NCBI GenBank assembly: GCA_022826865.1 | Contig: JAJDUC010000115.1 | Span: 1-41,347 of the forward strand | Source of the DNA: Anaerolineae bacterium | Lineage (GTDB): Bacteria; Chloroflexota; Anaerolineae; Aggregatilineales; Phototrophicaceae | DNA: 41,347 bases | Direction: 5' to 3' | Shown here: in pieces, positions 15,708 to 23,985 of the stretch | Position numbering within the stretch: position 1 is the stretch's first letter | Layout: each line of letters begins with the position of its first letter | The notes under the pieces: model-generated | Told to the model about the DNA's origin: nothing | What the model saw: only the letters and a program-made list of their open reading frames with translations | The model's database searches: none | Translations under genes and position numbers: made by a program

Positions 15708-17804
15708 CTAGCCCTCCATCGGCGCGCCGACCAGGTTCTCGCCCATGCTGATCTCGGCCTGCGCCGCTATCGCCAGTTTGCCGGCCACTCCAGTCGGCGG
15801 GTTCGGCGCCCAATCGGCAAGATATTCAATGGTGAAGGCTTTGCCGACCTCATTGGACGCCAATGACGCTTCTTCACTATCGAAGATGCTGATTCCGACA
15901 ACTGTGTCCTCGCCATCATTGAAAGCGAATTGCGCAAACAAACCGCCCAATTCACGCAGAGCCGGCAGCAGCTGCGAAATGGCGAGATCATTCGCTTCAT
16001 CAAAATGCGCCAGGTCGAAGCCTTCATAGAAGCGTATGCTGGCATAAAGCTCGCGAACATCGGCAGGCAGGGCGACCGAGTTGATCGACAAGGGACCTTC
16101 GAAGATCATCGGCGCGTTGGGCAACAGGGGCGCCAGGTTCTCAAGGACAAATGCGCGCGCCTTTTCGTTGGATGCCGACGCTTGTTCGGGGGATTCAAAG
16201 AGGCTGACCGCCGCCAGCATGTCCCCGGCTGGCAGCAGATAATAGCCGACGAAGCCATCGCTGCCGCGCATGATTGGAAGGAAGCCTTCCGCGGTCCGGC
16301 TCGCGATCTCCGTCTGATTGGCCGGATCGATGCCAGCATAGACGCGGACGCTGGCGAATACGCTAGCGTCCATCGCCTCGTCTTCGATCAGATTCGCGCC
16401 CTCGTTCACATCGGCAAAAGCCGCCAGGCCCAGGCTTCCATTAACGCGGGTTGGTTCTTCTCGGATCCAATCCGTCATGTATTCCGCTACAAATTCCGCC
16501 GCCAACTCATTGGCGGCCAGCGCATTTGCCTCCGTGTCATAGACGGTCAGAGCCGCCACCCGATCCATGCCGTCGTCCATCGTAAAATAACTGAACAGCC
16601 CATCGGCTTCTTGCTGCTGTGGCAGGAATATCGTCTCCACCAATTCGACGGCTTCTTCGCGATTGGTCAGGTCGTAATTGTCGTAAACGCGCAAGGCGGC
16701 ATGGAGCGTACCATAATTCTGATCTTGCATCCTGCCGTCGGCTGCGGCCAAAAACCACACATCAAGCGCCCCTTCGACGATGGTGGGCGTGTTGGGCAGC
16801 AAGGGCGCCAAATTCTCCGCCACGAATTCCCGCGCCGCTTCGTTGGATGCCGACGCTTGTTCGGGGGATTCAAAGAGGCTGACCGCCGCCAGCATGTCCC
16901 CGGCTGGCAGCAGATAGTAGCCGACGAAGCCATCGCTGCCGCGCATGATTGGAAGGAAGCCTTCAGCCGTCAGCGCTACGATTTCAGCCTGATTGGCCGG
17001 ATCAATGCCAGCATAGACGCGGACGCTGGCGAATACGCGCTCGTCGATTAAGTTGGCGCCTGCGTTAATGTCCGCCAATGCGGTAATCGCCACGCGTCCG
17101 CTCGTGATCGAAGGCGCCTCGGGCAGATAGGCGGTCAAGTTCTCCGCAACAAAGTCGCGCGCCGCTTCATTTGACGCCTGCGCCGAGTTTTCACTGTCGA
17201 AGATGCAAATTGTCGCAAGCGCTCCAGCGCCATTGTTCATCAGGTAATAGCCGAAGAAACCCTCGCTTTCGCGCATGATCGGCAGGAAGCCATCTTCGAC
17301 AATGCTGACAAACTCATTCAGGTCGTCCGCTTCGAACTCATCGTAAATGCGCAGGCTGGCGTGCAGGCTGCTAATGTCGCCATCAGCCATGCCATCCAGC
17401 ATCTCGACGAAGCCGATATCGACCGCGCCTTCTACAATACGCGGAGCGTTCGGCAGAAGCGGCGTCAGGTTTTCCACTACGAATTCGCGCGCCAATTCAT
17501 TTGACGCCAAGGCCTGCTCGCGAGTTTCGAAAATGTTGATCGCCGCCAAGGCGCCATCAAGGGGGTGCAGGACATAATAGGCGATGAAACCGTCGCTCGC
17601 GTTAAGGATTGGCAGGAAGCCCTCAACTGTGACGCGTTCAAGTTCCGCCAAGTCGGCCGGATCGACGCCGTCGTAGACGCGGATGCTGATGAAGACGCTG
17701 TCTTCGTGGGCGCTTGCCGCCAAGGGCAGAGCCAGAAGCGCGATAAGCGACAACAGGAGCAGCCAACTTGAGCCGCTCACGCGTGTATAAACCATCCTGG
17801 TCAC
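15708..17804 (-). CDS. Secreted protein of six tandem ABM-like domains
   Basis: This 698-residue protein starts with a Sec signal peptide (cleavage after ASA, residue 32) and then holds six repeats of about 100 residues: 37-134, 147-246, 257-353, 367-464, 482-578 and 586-682. Each begins with a strand like FASVRVY, has a GFLPIMRxSDGFxGYY core and an ALASNE...FVxENL helix. This is the ferredoxin-like pattern of antibiotic-biosynthesis-monooxygenase (ABM) or stress-responsive barrel domains. Odd and even repeats form two subtypes, so the unit is a two-domain pair repeated three times. Repeats 3 and 5 are almost identical. GTG is the start, with AGGAGG 6 bases upstream. Known ABM domains are small dimeric enzymes or heme- or ligand-binding proteins. 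The function here is unknown, and an extracellular location would be unusual. Confidence 0.85.
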   Translation of the reverse strand: MTRMVYTRVSGSSWLLLLSLIALLALPLAASAHEDSVFISIRVYDGVDPADLAELERVTVEGFLPILNASDGFIAYYVLHPLDGALAAINIFETREQALASNELAREFVVENLTPLLPNAPRIVEGAVDIGFVEMLDGMADGDISSLHASLRIYDEFEADDLNEFVSIVEDGFLPIMRESEGFFGYYLMNNGAGALATICIFDSENSAQASNEAARDFVAENLTAYLPEAPSITSGRVAITALADINAGANLIDERVFASVRVYAGIDPANQAEIVALTAEGFLPIMRGSDGFVGYYLLPAGDMLAAVSLFESPEQASASNEAAREFVAENLAPLLPNTPTIVEGALDVWFLAAADGRMQDQNYGTLHAALRVYDNYDLTNREEAVELVETIFLPQQQEADGLFSYFTMDDGMDRVAALTVYDTEANALAANELAAEFVAEYMTDWIREEPTRVNGSLGLAAFADVNEGANLIEDEAMDASVFASVRVYAGIDPANQTEIASRTAEGFLPIMRGSDGFVGYYLLPAGDMLAAVSLFESPEQASASNEKARAFVLENLAPLLPNAPMIFEGPLSINSVALPADVRELYASIRFYEGFDLAHFDEANDLAISQLLPALRELGGLFAQFAFNDGEDTVVGISIFDSEEASLASNEVGKAFTIEYLADWAPNPPTGVAGKLAIAAQAEISMGENLVGAPMEG
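16164..16289. repeat. Internal DNA repeat, copy 1 (ABM repeat 5)
   Basis: This 126-bp stretch matches 16839-16964 with a single mismatch at a distance of exactly 675 bp (225 codons). The similarity continues more weakly on both sides. It marks a recent in-frame duplication or gene conversion of a two-domain unit. Confidence 0.9.
16839..16964. repeat. Internal DNA repeat, copy 2 (ABM repeat 3)
   Basis: This is the partner of the repeat at 16164-16289, with one mismatch in 126 bp and the same reading frame. Confidence 0.9.
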
Positions 17805-17864
17805 CGTGTTCCTCCTGTGGATTGGGTTTGATGTTGCGGGTTTTGCCGCATGAATAGATAAAGT

Positions 17865-17893
17865 GTTCAGTTTCAGTATATACTGAACTGAAC
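17865..17893. promoter_or_regulatory. Palindromic operator upstream of the ABM-repeat gene
   Basis: A perfect 16-bp palindrome, TTCAGTATATACTGAA (17872-17887), is flanked by GTTCAG on the left and CTGAAC on the right, giving about 28 bp of dyad symmetry with one extra T. It contains two direct TTCAGT half-sites and two overlapping ACTGAA half-sites. It lies about 60 bp before the GTG start in an AT-rich gap, and the central TATA could be part of the -10. It looks like a site for a dimeric or double-dimeric repressor of the GntR, TetR or MarR kind; no such regulator is encoded nearby. Confidence 0.65.
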
Positions 17894-17963
17894 TTTTACC
17901 ACGAAAATCTTATTTTAAGACAAGAACAATCAAACTTTTCGATCCTGCCCGTCGACGTGGCGT

Positions 17964-18365
17964 TTAGAGTGTTGCCCAAGCGGGCAACTGCGCATCCAGG
18001 GCGGCGAGTTCTTCCGCCTTTATCGGGCGGATTTCAGTGTCCTGCAGATGGGTGTCGCGATTCTCGACGATCAGGAAAGCCACATCGCGCGTCGCCACCA
18101 GGTTGTGCCAGACACCGGCCGGCACATTGTATATCAGACCCCGTTTCATCTCTTCGGCCCGCAGGGGCCCGTCATCCGTTCGCGTGAAGATCACGGCTTG
18201 GCCACGCAGCAGGACAAAAACTTCGTCACTGTGATTGTGCCGTTCGATTTCGTCGAGGTTGTGCCGCGTGAAAAGCGGCTCCCAGTTGAGAAGGGCGGCC
18301 TGCCAGCTTTCGGTGAACACCAGCGGCTCGTAGCCCACTCCCTTCCATTCGTATGTCTCCAGCAC
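17964..18365 (-). CDS. Cupin-domain protein
   Basis: This 133-residue single-domain cupin has the two motifs of the fold. The first is RHNHSDEVFVLLRG (42-55), giving His43, His45 and Glu48 as metal ligands. The second is VPAGVWHNL (81-89), giving His87. Such proteins bind or isomerise sugars and sugar acids, or act as small metal enzymes; no specific reaction can be named. It starts with GTG, preceded by AGGAGG at 7 bases, and lies 20 bp after the Gfo/Idh/MocA gene, so the two form one unit and may act on the same sugar derivative. Confidence 0.87.
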   Translation of the reverse strand: MLETYEWKGVGYEPLVFTESWQAALLNWEPLFTRHNLDEIERHNHSDEVFVLLRGQAVIFTRTDDGPLRAEEMKRGLIYNVPAGVWHNLVATRDVAFLIVENRDTHLQDTEIRPIKAEELAALDAQLPAWATL

Positions 18366-18385
18366 CGGTCTTCCTCCTGCGAATT

Positions 18386-19396
18386 CTAGATCTGTATAAC
18401 TTCGCCGCGCCGGCCGCTTTCCAGGGCGGCATCAACAATCCGCAAATTGACCAGGCCCTCGGCGGCGCCGGGGCTTGGCGTCCGGTCAGTGCGGATGCAG
18501 TCGATGAAACAGTCCATCTGCGTATCGTACATCACCTGCGGGCAATGCTCTTCGCGCAGCGGCGGGTAGCCCGGGTCGATGGTTTCGATCTGCTGCGCCG
18601 CGCGATCAGGAATCTCCAGCCGAGTTGGGAAGAGTTGGCCGAAGCCGCGTTCCCCATAGAGCTGAGTGCTCGCTTCGGGTCCATCGGCATACGGCCACCA
18701 CCAGCCCGATTCGACCAGGGAGGTCGCGCCGTTGTCCCAGTTGATCCAGATTATGCCGCTGTCATCGACATCATAATCGCCGTAATGCCTGTCGATTTTC
18801 GCGAATACGCTGAGCGGCTGCGGATCGCCCAGCAGGTAACGGGCCGTATCAATGGCGTGAATGCCCATATCGGCAAGGGCGCCGCCGCCGGCGTAGCGCG
18901 CTTCCGCAAACCAACCGCCCGGCCCCCAGTTGACGTGTACGCCGCAGCCCTTGGTGCGCAGGACCCGGCCGAGGCGCCCGGCCTCAACCTGCGCCTTCAA
19001 CCAATTCACTTCTTCATCGAAGCGCCAGCAATGCGCCACCATCAGCTTCGCGCCGGTTTCCTCGCTGGCTGCCCGCATCCGCTCCGCTTCCGCCGCGTTC
19101 AGCGCCATCGGCTTTTCGACCATGACATGGACGCCCGCCTCCAGCGCGGCGATGCTTTCCGGCGCGTGCAGGTAATTCGGCGTGTTGACGCTGAGGACAT
19201 CGACGGCGCCATCCGCCAGCAAGGCGCTCACGGTCGGGTATTGGCGGGGGATTTCGAATGTCGCCGCGTATTCCGCCATGGATTCGGGCCGATGGTTGAC
19301 GATGGCCACGAGCTCCAAATCGGTCTGCGACTTGGCGGCGCGGGCATGCAAACGCGAGGCGTGTCCGGTACCGGTGAATGCGATTCGTAGCGTCAT
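18386..19396 (-). CDS. Gfo/Idh/MocA-family oxidoreductase
   Basis: This 336-residue NAD(P)-dependent sugar or cyclitol dehydrogenase has an N-terminal Rossmann fold (IAFTGTGHASRLHARA) and the family motif EKPMAL (94-99). The predicted active-site residues D175, H179 and D182 lie in the segment DMGIHAIDTARYL. The C-terminal alpha/beta domain follows. The open frame starts 17 codons earlier, but the ATG at MTLRIAFTG has AGGGAG about 8 bases upstream and begins the Rossmann strand. It is the first gene of a reverse-strand pair with the cupin and is divergent from the Fe-ADH-like gene. The substrate is unknown; a role in catabolism of the sugar taken up by the neighbouring importer is likely. Confidence 0.9.
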   Translation of the reverse strand: MTLRIAFTGTGHASRLHARAAKSQTDLELVAIVNHRPESMAEYAATFEIPRQYPTVSALLADGAVDVLSVNTPNYLHAPESIAALEAGVHVMVEKPMALNAAEAERMRAASEETGAKLMVAHCWRFDEEVNWLKAQVEAGRLGRVLRTKGCGVHVNWGPGGWFAEARYAGGGALADMGIHAIDTARYLLGDPQPLSVFAKIDRHYGDYDVDDSGIIWINWDNGATSLVESGWWWPYADGPEASTQLYGERGFGQLFPTRLEIPDRAAQQIETIDPGYPPLREEHCPQVMYDTQMDCFIDCIRTDRTPSPGAAEGLVNLRIVDAALESGRRGEVIQI

Positions 19397-19498
19397 GCTG
19401 ATGCTCCCTGGGCAAATCGCCGGTCGCGGCCCCGCGGGCCGGCGCAATTGTTAGCGGATTTCGACGTGGATTATTTTCATTTTCATTATACTGTTTAG

Positions 19499-19512
19499 GC
19501 TGACTTGTCAGC
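19499..19512. promoter_or_regulatory. Inverted repeat in the divergent promoter region
   Basis: GCTGAC and GTCAGC face each other across TT in the gap between the Gfo/Idh/MocA gene and the divergent Fe-ADH-like gene. A TATACT box lies just upstream (19487-19492). A related CTGAC...GTCAG element stands before the next binding-protein gene. It may be an operator for the cluster. Confidence 0.4.
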
Positions 19513-19603
19513 TGGGCCGGGCTTCGACTGCCCTGGCGGATTCACAGAAAACTTAATGAAAACCCTTGGATTTGTATAGCCTGATTGGGGAGAAGGATTG
19601 CAC

Positions 19604-20647
19604 ATGCGTAACAGCGCTGGATTCACCACCATCTTCGGACGCAATTTGATCGGCGAATTGCCCAATTTCGTTCATCAGCCTTATCTCGTGGTGACGATGC
19701 CCGATCTCTGGGAGATGTTTGCGCGCCATTTCGACGAGAATCTGGCCGGCCCCTACTTTGTGCATACGATCGATGGCGACGAATTGCGGGAAGAGCTCGC
19801 CAAGTTGCCGCCTTGCCGCTCGATCATCGGCGTTGGTGGCGGGCAGGCGCTGGATGTCGCCAAATATTTCGCCTGGTCGCTGCAATTGCCGCTCTTCCAG
19901 GCGCCGACCTCGATGTCGGTCAACGCCGCTTTTGGCCACCGCGCCGGCCTGCGTTTTCAAGGCAATGTGCGTTATGTCTGCTGGGCGGCGCCGGAGGCGG
20001 TCTACGTCGATTTTGATGTGATTCAAAACGCGCCGCCGGTTGTCAATCGCAGCGGCATCTGCGAGATACTCTGTTACTACACCGCTCACGCCGATTGGCG
20101 TTACGCGAGCGAACGCGGCAAATGCGAGGTTAAATGGCCCTACGATGAAGCCCTGGTTGAGGAAGCGCAAGGCGTAATGGCGACGGTGATGGACGCCCTG
20201 GACGATATCCGCGCGGTCAATGAAAAAGGCATTCGCACGCTTATGCAGGCCAATCGCTGGGGCGGGGCGGCTTTCCACAACGCCGGCTGGAATCCGCGGC
20301 ATATCGAAGGCGCCGACCACTTCCTCTTCTACGCCCTCGAATACTACACGGGAAAGAAGTTCATCCACGGGCAGCCGGTCTGCCTGGGCATTTATGTCGG
20401 CTCGCTGCTGCACGACGATAAAGCCCAGGAAATGCTGGATGCCATCGTGCGCGCGGGCGTTGATATTCGCCCCGAAGCGATGGATATCACTTGGGATGAT
20501 GTCAGCCATGCGCTGCTGAATATGCGCGAATTCGTGCGGCAAGCCGGGCTCTGGTACGGCATTTATCACGAAGCGGAAATCGATCAAGCTTTCGCCGATA
20601 TCGTGCGCGCCAATGTTGAGGCGGCTTACGAAGGCGTTACGCTGTAA
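19604..20647 (+). CDS. Iron-containing alcohol dehydrogenase / glycerol-1-phosphate dehydrogenase-like protein
   Basis: This 347-residue protein has the Fe-ADH/dehydroquinate-synthase fold, closest in pattern to the sn-glycerol-1-phosphate dehydrogenase (AraM/EgsA) group. It shows the NAD-binding GVGGGQALDVAKY (76-88), an APTSMSVNAAFGH segment (100-112), a metal-site region NRSGICEILCYYTAHADW (148-165) and two His ligands, H239 and H255. The usual metal-ligand Asp of the SGxxD segment is Glu154 here. AGAAGG lies 7 bases before the ATG. It heads an operon with a binding protein, two permeases and an aminotransferase, so a sugar-phosphate or polyol substrate from that importer is more likely than lipid synthesis. 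The exact substrate is unknown. Confidence 0.8.
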   Translation: MRNSAGFTTIFGRNLIGELPNFVHQPYLVVTMPDLWEMFARHFDENLAGPYFVHTIDGDELREELAKLPPCRSIIGVGGGQALDVAKYFAWSLQLPLFQAPTSMSVNAAFGHRAGLRFQGNVRYVCWAAPEAVYVDFDVIQNAPPVVNRSGICEILCYYTAHADWRYASERGKCEVKWPYDEALVEEAQGVMATVMDALDDIRAVNEKGIRTLMQANRWGGAAFHNAGWNPRHIEGADHFLFYALEYYTGKKFIHGQPVCLGIYVGSLLHDDKAQEMLDAIVRAGVDIRPEAMDITWDDVSHALLNMREFVRQAGLWYGIYHEAEIDQAFADIVRANVEAAYEGVTL

Positions 20648-20659
20648 ACCAATGCTTTG

Positions 20660-20685
20660 AATCACTCTGACAGATGTCAGTGATT
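20660..20685. promoter_or_regulatory. Hairpin/operator before the second binding-protein gene
   Basis: AATCAC...GTGATT encloses TGACA-GA-TGTCA, giving a nearly perfect dyad with a 2-nt bulge. It lies just after the Fe-ADH-like gene and 27 bases before the binding-protein ATG. It may be an operator or an RNA hairpin that sets expression of the binding protein above the upstream gene. Confidence 0.4.
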
Positions 20686-20712
20686 TACATCAATGAGTCC
20701 AAGGAGACAGAA

Positions 20713-22050
20713 ATGATCAAGAAGTCGATTGTTTTAGTGTTGCTGTTGGTCCTCTGTATTGCGCCCGCCGCGCGGGCTAATGGCGATCTAGACTGGATGC
20801 AATTCGCCGGCAGCGAGATCACAGTCTTGATGCCGGAGCATCCGGTGCTTGATGGCATGCGCAGTGTCATGGACGAGTTCGAGGCGGCGACCGGCATCAC
20901 GGTGAATGTCGAAGCCCTGGCCGAGAATCTCTATTTCGACCGCATGGAAGTCGCGCTGCGCGCCGATGAAGGCGTCATGGATGTCTACATGGTGCCGATG
21001 GATTCCACCGCCTTCACGCAGTGGAGCAACGGTTTGATCCATCCGCTCTCGCCGTACCTGAATGACGATCACATGACAGCGGCGGATTACAATTTTGCTG
21101 ATTTCCCCGCCGGTTTCACGCAGGCGACGCAGTATCCGCCCGGCGACATGGACGCCCAGGATTACGCCATCCCGGTATCCTTCGAGGCTTATACGCTGTT
21201 TTGGAATATGGATATCGTCGATGAGTATCTCGATGGACTTGTGCCGGATACGATGGGCGGTTTGATCGACGCGGCGCACAGCATCAGCGAAGCCAGCGGC
21301 GGTACGGTGGCCGGCGCGGTGATGCGCGGCATCCGCTCGCATACCATCATGGATACGGTCACCGGCATGGTCATGAACAATTGGGGCGAAGCCGAGATGT
21401 CGCTGCCTTACAACGTCTGGTTCGATGGCGATTGGTCTAACCCCATTCTCACCGACGAGCGCGTCACCGCCGGCCTGTCGCATTACGCCGGCATGATGTC
21501 GGCCGGGCCGATCAACGTCCAGTCCCTGGATTGGCCCGATGCCAGCTTGCTATTCCAGCAGGGACGCGCAGGTTTCTTCATTGACGCCAGCCTCTTCGGA
21601 CCCGGTTTCGAAGATCCGGATGCCTCGGCGGTGGCGGGCAAGACCGGTTACGCGGTCATGCCGCCGGTTGAAGCGGGCGGCGCCTCCTGGACCGGCCACT
21701 GGATGTGGGGCGTCGGCATTCCCGCCAACGCGCAAAATCCGGACGCGGCCTGGTATTTCATCCAATGGATGACCAGCCCGGATGTCGAGCCGGTCATCGG
21801 CGCCTATCACGGCGGCGCAACCCGTGTTTCGACCTGGGACAAAGCGGAATATGTCGATGCCTTGAATCCGCTTTATGTGGACACCGTGCTGGAAGCGATG
21901 CAGACCTCGCGCACGACGGTCGTCTTCCGCGAAGGCTGGAGCGAATACGCGCTGGTCATCGTCGATGCGATTCAGGACATGTATGGGGGTATGGCGCCGG
22001 CCGAGGCAACGGCCAAGGCGCAGCAGCGCATCATCGATATGGATGGGTAG
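20713..22050 (+). CDS. Extracellular sugar-binding protein (CUT1 family, SBP_bac_1)
   Basis: This 445-residue binding protein of a CUT1 ABC importer has a Sec signal (residues 1-22, cleavage after ARA) and no proper lipobox. Family features include the ITVLMPEHPVLDGM first strand, FEAATGITVNVE, an IPVSFEAYTLFWNMDI lobe-crossing segment and GHWMWGVGIPANAQNPDAAW near the C-terminal third. The open frame extends 13 codons further upstream, but AGGAGA 5 bases before ATG-ATC-AAG fixes the start at the signal peptide. Two hairpins stand after its stop codon and before the permeases, which often keeps binding-protein mRNA in excess. Confidence 0.9.
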   Translation: MIKKSIVLVLLLVLCIAPAARANGDLDWMQFAGSEITVLMPEHPVLDGMRSVMDEFEAATGITVNVEALAENLYFDRMEVALRADEGVMDVYMVPMDSTAFTQWSNGLIHPLSPYLNDDHMTAADYNFADFPAGFTQATQYPPGDMDAQDYAIPVSFEAYTLFWNMDIVDEYLDGLVPDTMGGLIDAAHSISEASGGTVAGAVMRGIRSHTIMDTVTGMVMNNWGEAEMSLPYNVWFDGDWSNPILTDERVTAGLSHYAGMMSAGPINVQSLDWPDASLLFQQGRAGFFIDASLFGPGFEDPDASAVAGKTGYAVMPPVEAGGASWTGHWMWGVGIPANAQNPDAAWYFIQWMTSPDVEPVIGAYHGGATRVSTWDKAEYVDALNPLYVDTVLEAMQTSRTTVVFREGWSEYALVIVDAIQDMYGGMAPAEATAKAQQRIIDMDG

Positions 22051-22080
22051 AGCTCGCAACAGCGTCACCATATATGATGC

Positions 22081-22146
22081 GGGCGACCCGCCGGGTCGCC
22101 CCTGCCACTCGAAGTTAGAATTTAGGGGTCAGCCTTTGGCTGACCC
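22081..22146. repeat. Pair of hairpin repeats between binding protein and permeases
   Basis: Two perfect stem-loops stand in tandem: GGGCGACCC-GCC-GGGTCGCCC (22081-22101) and GGGTCAGCC-TTT-GGCTGACCC (22126-22146). Both belong to the GGGCG/GGGTC hairpin type seen elsewhere in the window. Their place suggests mRNA stabilisation of the upstream gene or partial termination. Confidence 0.75.
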
Positions 22147-22172
22147 GTTTGCATAATCGCTGAGGTCTTCAC

Positions 22173-23042
22173 ATGCCCGCAGCCGCTCGCAACCGAGTCG
22201 TCTACTTCCTGATTGCGCCGGCAGTTCTGATATTGGCTGTGACTTCGCTTTACCCGGCTGTTTTTTCCTTCGCGCTTAGCTTCTTCAACTGGAACTGGGG
22301 TGTGCAATTCGATTTTATCGGTCTGCGCAACTATGTGGATTTGTTCCGGAGCGCCGAATTCTGGCAGGTGCTCTATCAGACCTTCCTCTTCGCCGTCCTG
22401 GCCACCGCGCTGGAATTGGTCCTGGGTGTAGCCCTGGCGGTCGTGGTTGACCGCTTGAAATTCGGCCAGAGCATCATCCGCACCCTGCTGCTCACGCCCT
22501 TGATGGTATCCGGCATCATCGTAGCGCTGATGTCGAAGATTGTGCTGGATCCGATGCTGGGCATCGTGAATTATGTCCTGATCTCGCTGGGGATGGCGCC
22601 GTCGCCATTCTTCGGCACAACCGCGACCGCCATGTCCACCGTCATCATGGTCGACGCCTGGTGGCAAACCGCCTTCGTCTTCATCATTGTGCTTGCGGGC
22701 TTGCAGAGCCTTCCGCAGGAGCCGCTTGAAGCGGCGCGGGTGGATGGCGCCGACGGCTTTCAGACTTTGTTCCGCGTCAAACTGCCGATGCTGCGGACGG
22801 TGCTCTTTACCATATTGATCTTCCGCACAATTGACACGCTCAAAGTCTTCGACATCATCTTCGGCACGACGGGCGGCGGACCGCAAATCGCGACCGAAGT
22901 GATGCAAACCCTGGCTTATCGCAAAGCCTTCAGCTTCCTGCAGATGAGCGAAGCAATGACCGTGATGGTGATCTTCTCGGTAATCGTCCTGGCGATCAGC
23001 CTGGTCTATCTGCGGCTGGAAGAGCGCCTGGAAGAGGATTAG
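22173..23042 (+). CDS. ABC sugar permease (MalF/UgpA-like)
   Basis: This 289-residue CUT1 permease has six predicted transmembrane segments. The N-terminal pattern is YFLIAPAVLILAVTSLYP, and the EAA loop is PQEPLEAARVDGADGFQTLF, followed by LPMLRT. It should pair with the MalG-type protein encoded directly downstream (2-bp gap) and use the preceding binding protein. The ligand is unknown. Confidence 0.93.
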   Translation: MPAAARNRVVYFLIAPAVLILAVTSLYPAVFSFALSFFNWNWGVQFDFIGLRNYVDLFRSAEFWQVLYQTFLFAVLATALELVLGVALAVVVDRLKFGQSIIRTLLLTPLMVSGIIVALMSKIVLDPMLGIVNYVLISLGMAPSPFFGTTATAMSTVIMVDAWWQTAFVFIIVLAGLQSLPQEPLEAARVDGADGFQTLFRVKLPMLRTVLFTILIFRTIDTLKVFDIIFGTTGGGPQIATEVMQTLAYRKAFSFLQMSEAMTVMVIFSVIVLAISLVYLRLEERLEED

Positions 23043-23044
23043 AC

Positions 23045-23878
23045 GTGGTCAGCAGCAGAAGGGATCAACTGGAGCGGACGCTGGCTTACCTGATTTCGCT
23101 GGCGGCGATCTTGCTGACGCTGTTTCCCATCGTCTGGCTGCTCAGCGTGTCGCTGAAGACGCAGCGCGATGCCTTCGCCATGCCGCCAAAGCTGATCTTC
23201 GAGCCGATCGGCGATCATTTTCTGGGATTGTTGGAGCGGCCGGGTTTCGTCGAAGCCTTCATGAACTCGGTCAACGTGACCGCTCTCGGCGTGTTCTTCG
23301 CCATTTCTATCGCCATCTTCGCTTCATACGGCATTCATCGCTTCCGATTTCGCGGCAAGAAGCTCTTCGGCGTCTGGCTCCTGCTGGCGTACATGCTGCC
23401 TGAGTTTCTCTTCATCATTCCGATGTTTGTGCTTTATCAGCGCATTGGCTGGTACGATACGGATTTCGGCTTGGCCCTGGTTTATCAGGTGCATTCGCTG
23501 CCATTCGCCGTCTGGCTGATCCGCAGTTTCTTCAAGGAAGTGCCGCGGGATTTGGATGATGCCGCGCGTATTGACGGCTGCAATCACATCCGCACGCTGC
23601 GCCACGTATACATTCCGATGGCGGCGCCCGGCATCGCAGCTACGGCGATCCTCACGGCGATCTGGATCTGGAACGAATTGACCATCGCGCTGTCGCTGAC
23701 CTTCCGCGAGACGCAAACGATCACGGTGGCGGTGGCTTCATTCCGTGGTTACACCTCGATCAACTGGGGACAGATGGCGGCTGCTTCAATCGTGGCCATC
23801 TTGCCGATGCTGGTCTTTGCCATTTTCGCGCAGAAGTATATCGTCAAGGGCCTGACACTGGGGTCGCTGAAGGGCTGA
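23045..23878 (+). CDS. ABC sugar permease (MalG-like)
   Basis: This 277-residue permease has six predicted transmembrane segments, the EAA loop PRDLDDAARIDGCNHIRTL and the typical C terminus KYIVKGLTLGSLKG. It starts with GTG directly after the MalF-type gene, so translation is probably coupled. With its partner it forms the channel of the second importer in this window; again no ATPase is adjacent. Confidence 0.93.
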   Translation: MVSSRRDQLERTLAYLISLAAILLTLFPIVWLLSVSLKTQRDAFAMPPKLIFEPIGDHFLGLLERPGFVEAFMNSVNVTALGVFFAISIAIFASYGIHRFRFRGKKLFGVWLLLAYMLPEFLFIIPMFVLYQRIGWYDTDFGLALVYQVHSLPFAVWLIRSFFKEVPRDLDDAARIDGCNHIRTLRHVYIPMAAPGIAATAILTAIWIWNELTIALSLTFRETQTITVAVASFRGYTSINWGQMAAASIVAILPMLVFAIFAQKYIVKGLTLGSLKG

Positions 23879-23985
23879 GCGGCGGTCTGGACCTTGCTCG
23901 CCATTGCGGCTGCATCCTGCCGGGCAATGGATTCCGCCCTTGCGCTACAATAGGGTGACAGTTCCCGGCAAGTCAGGAGTCTTCC

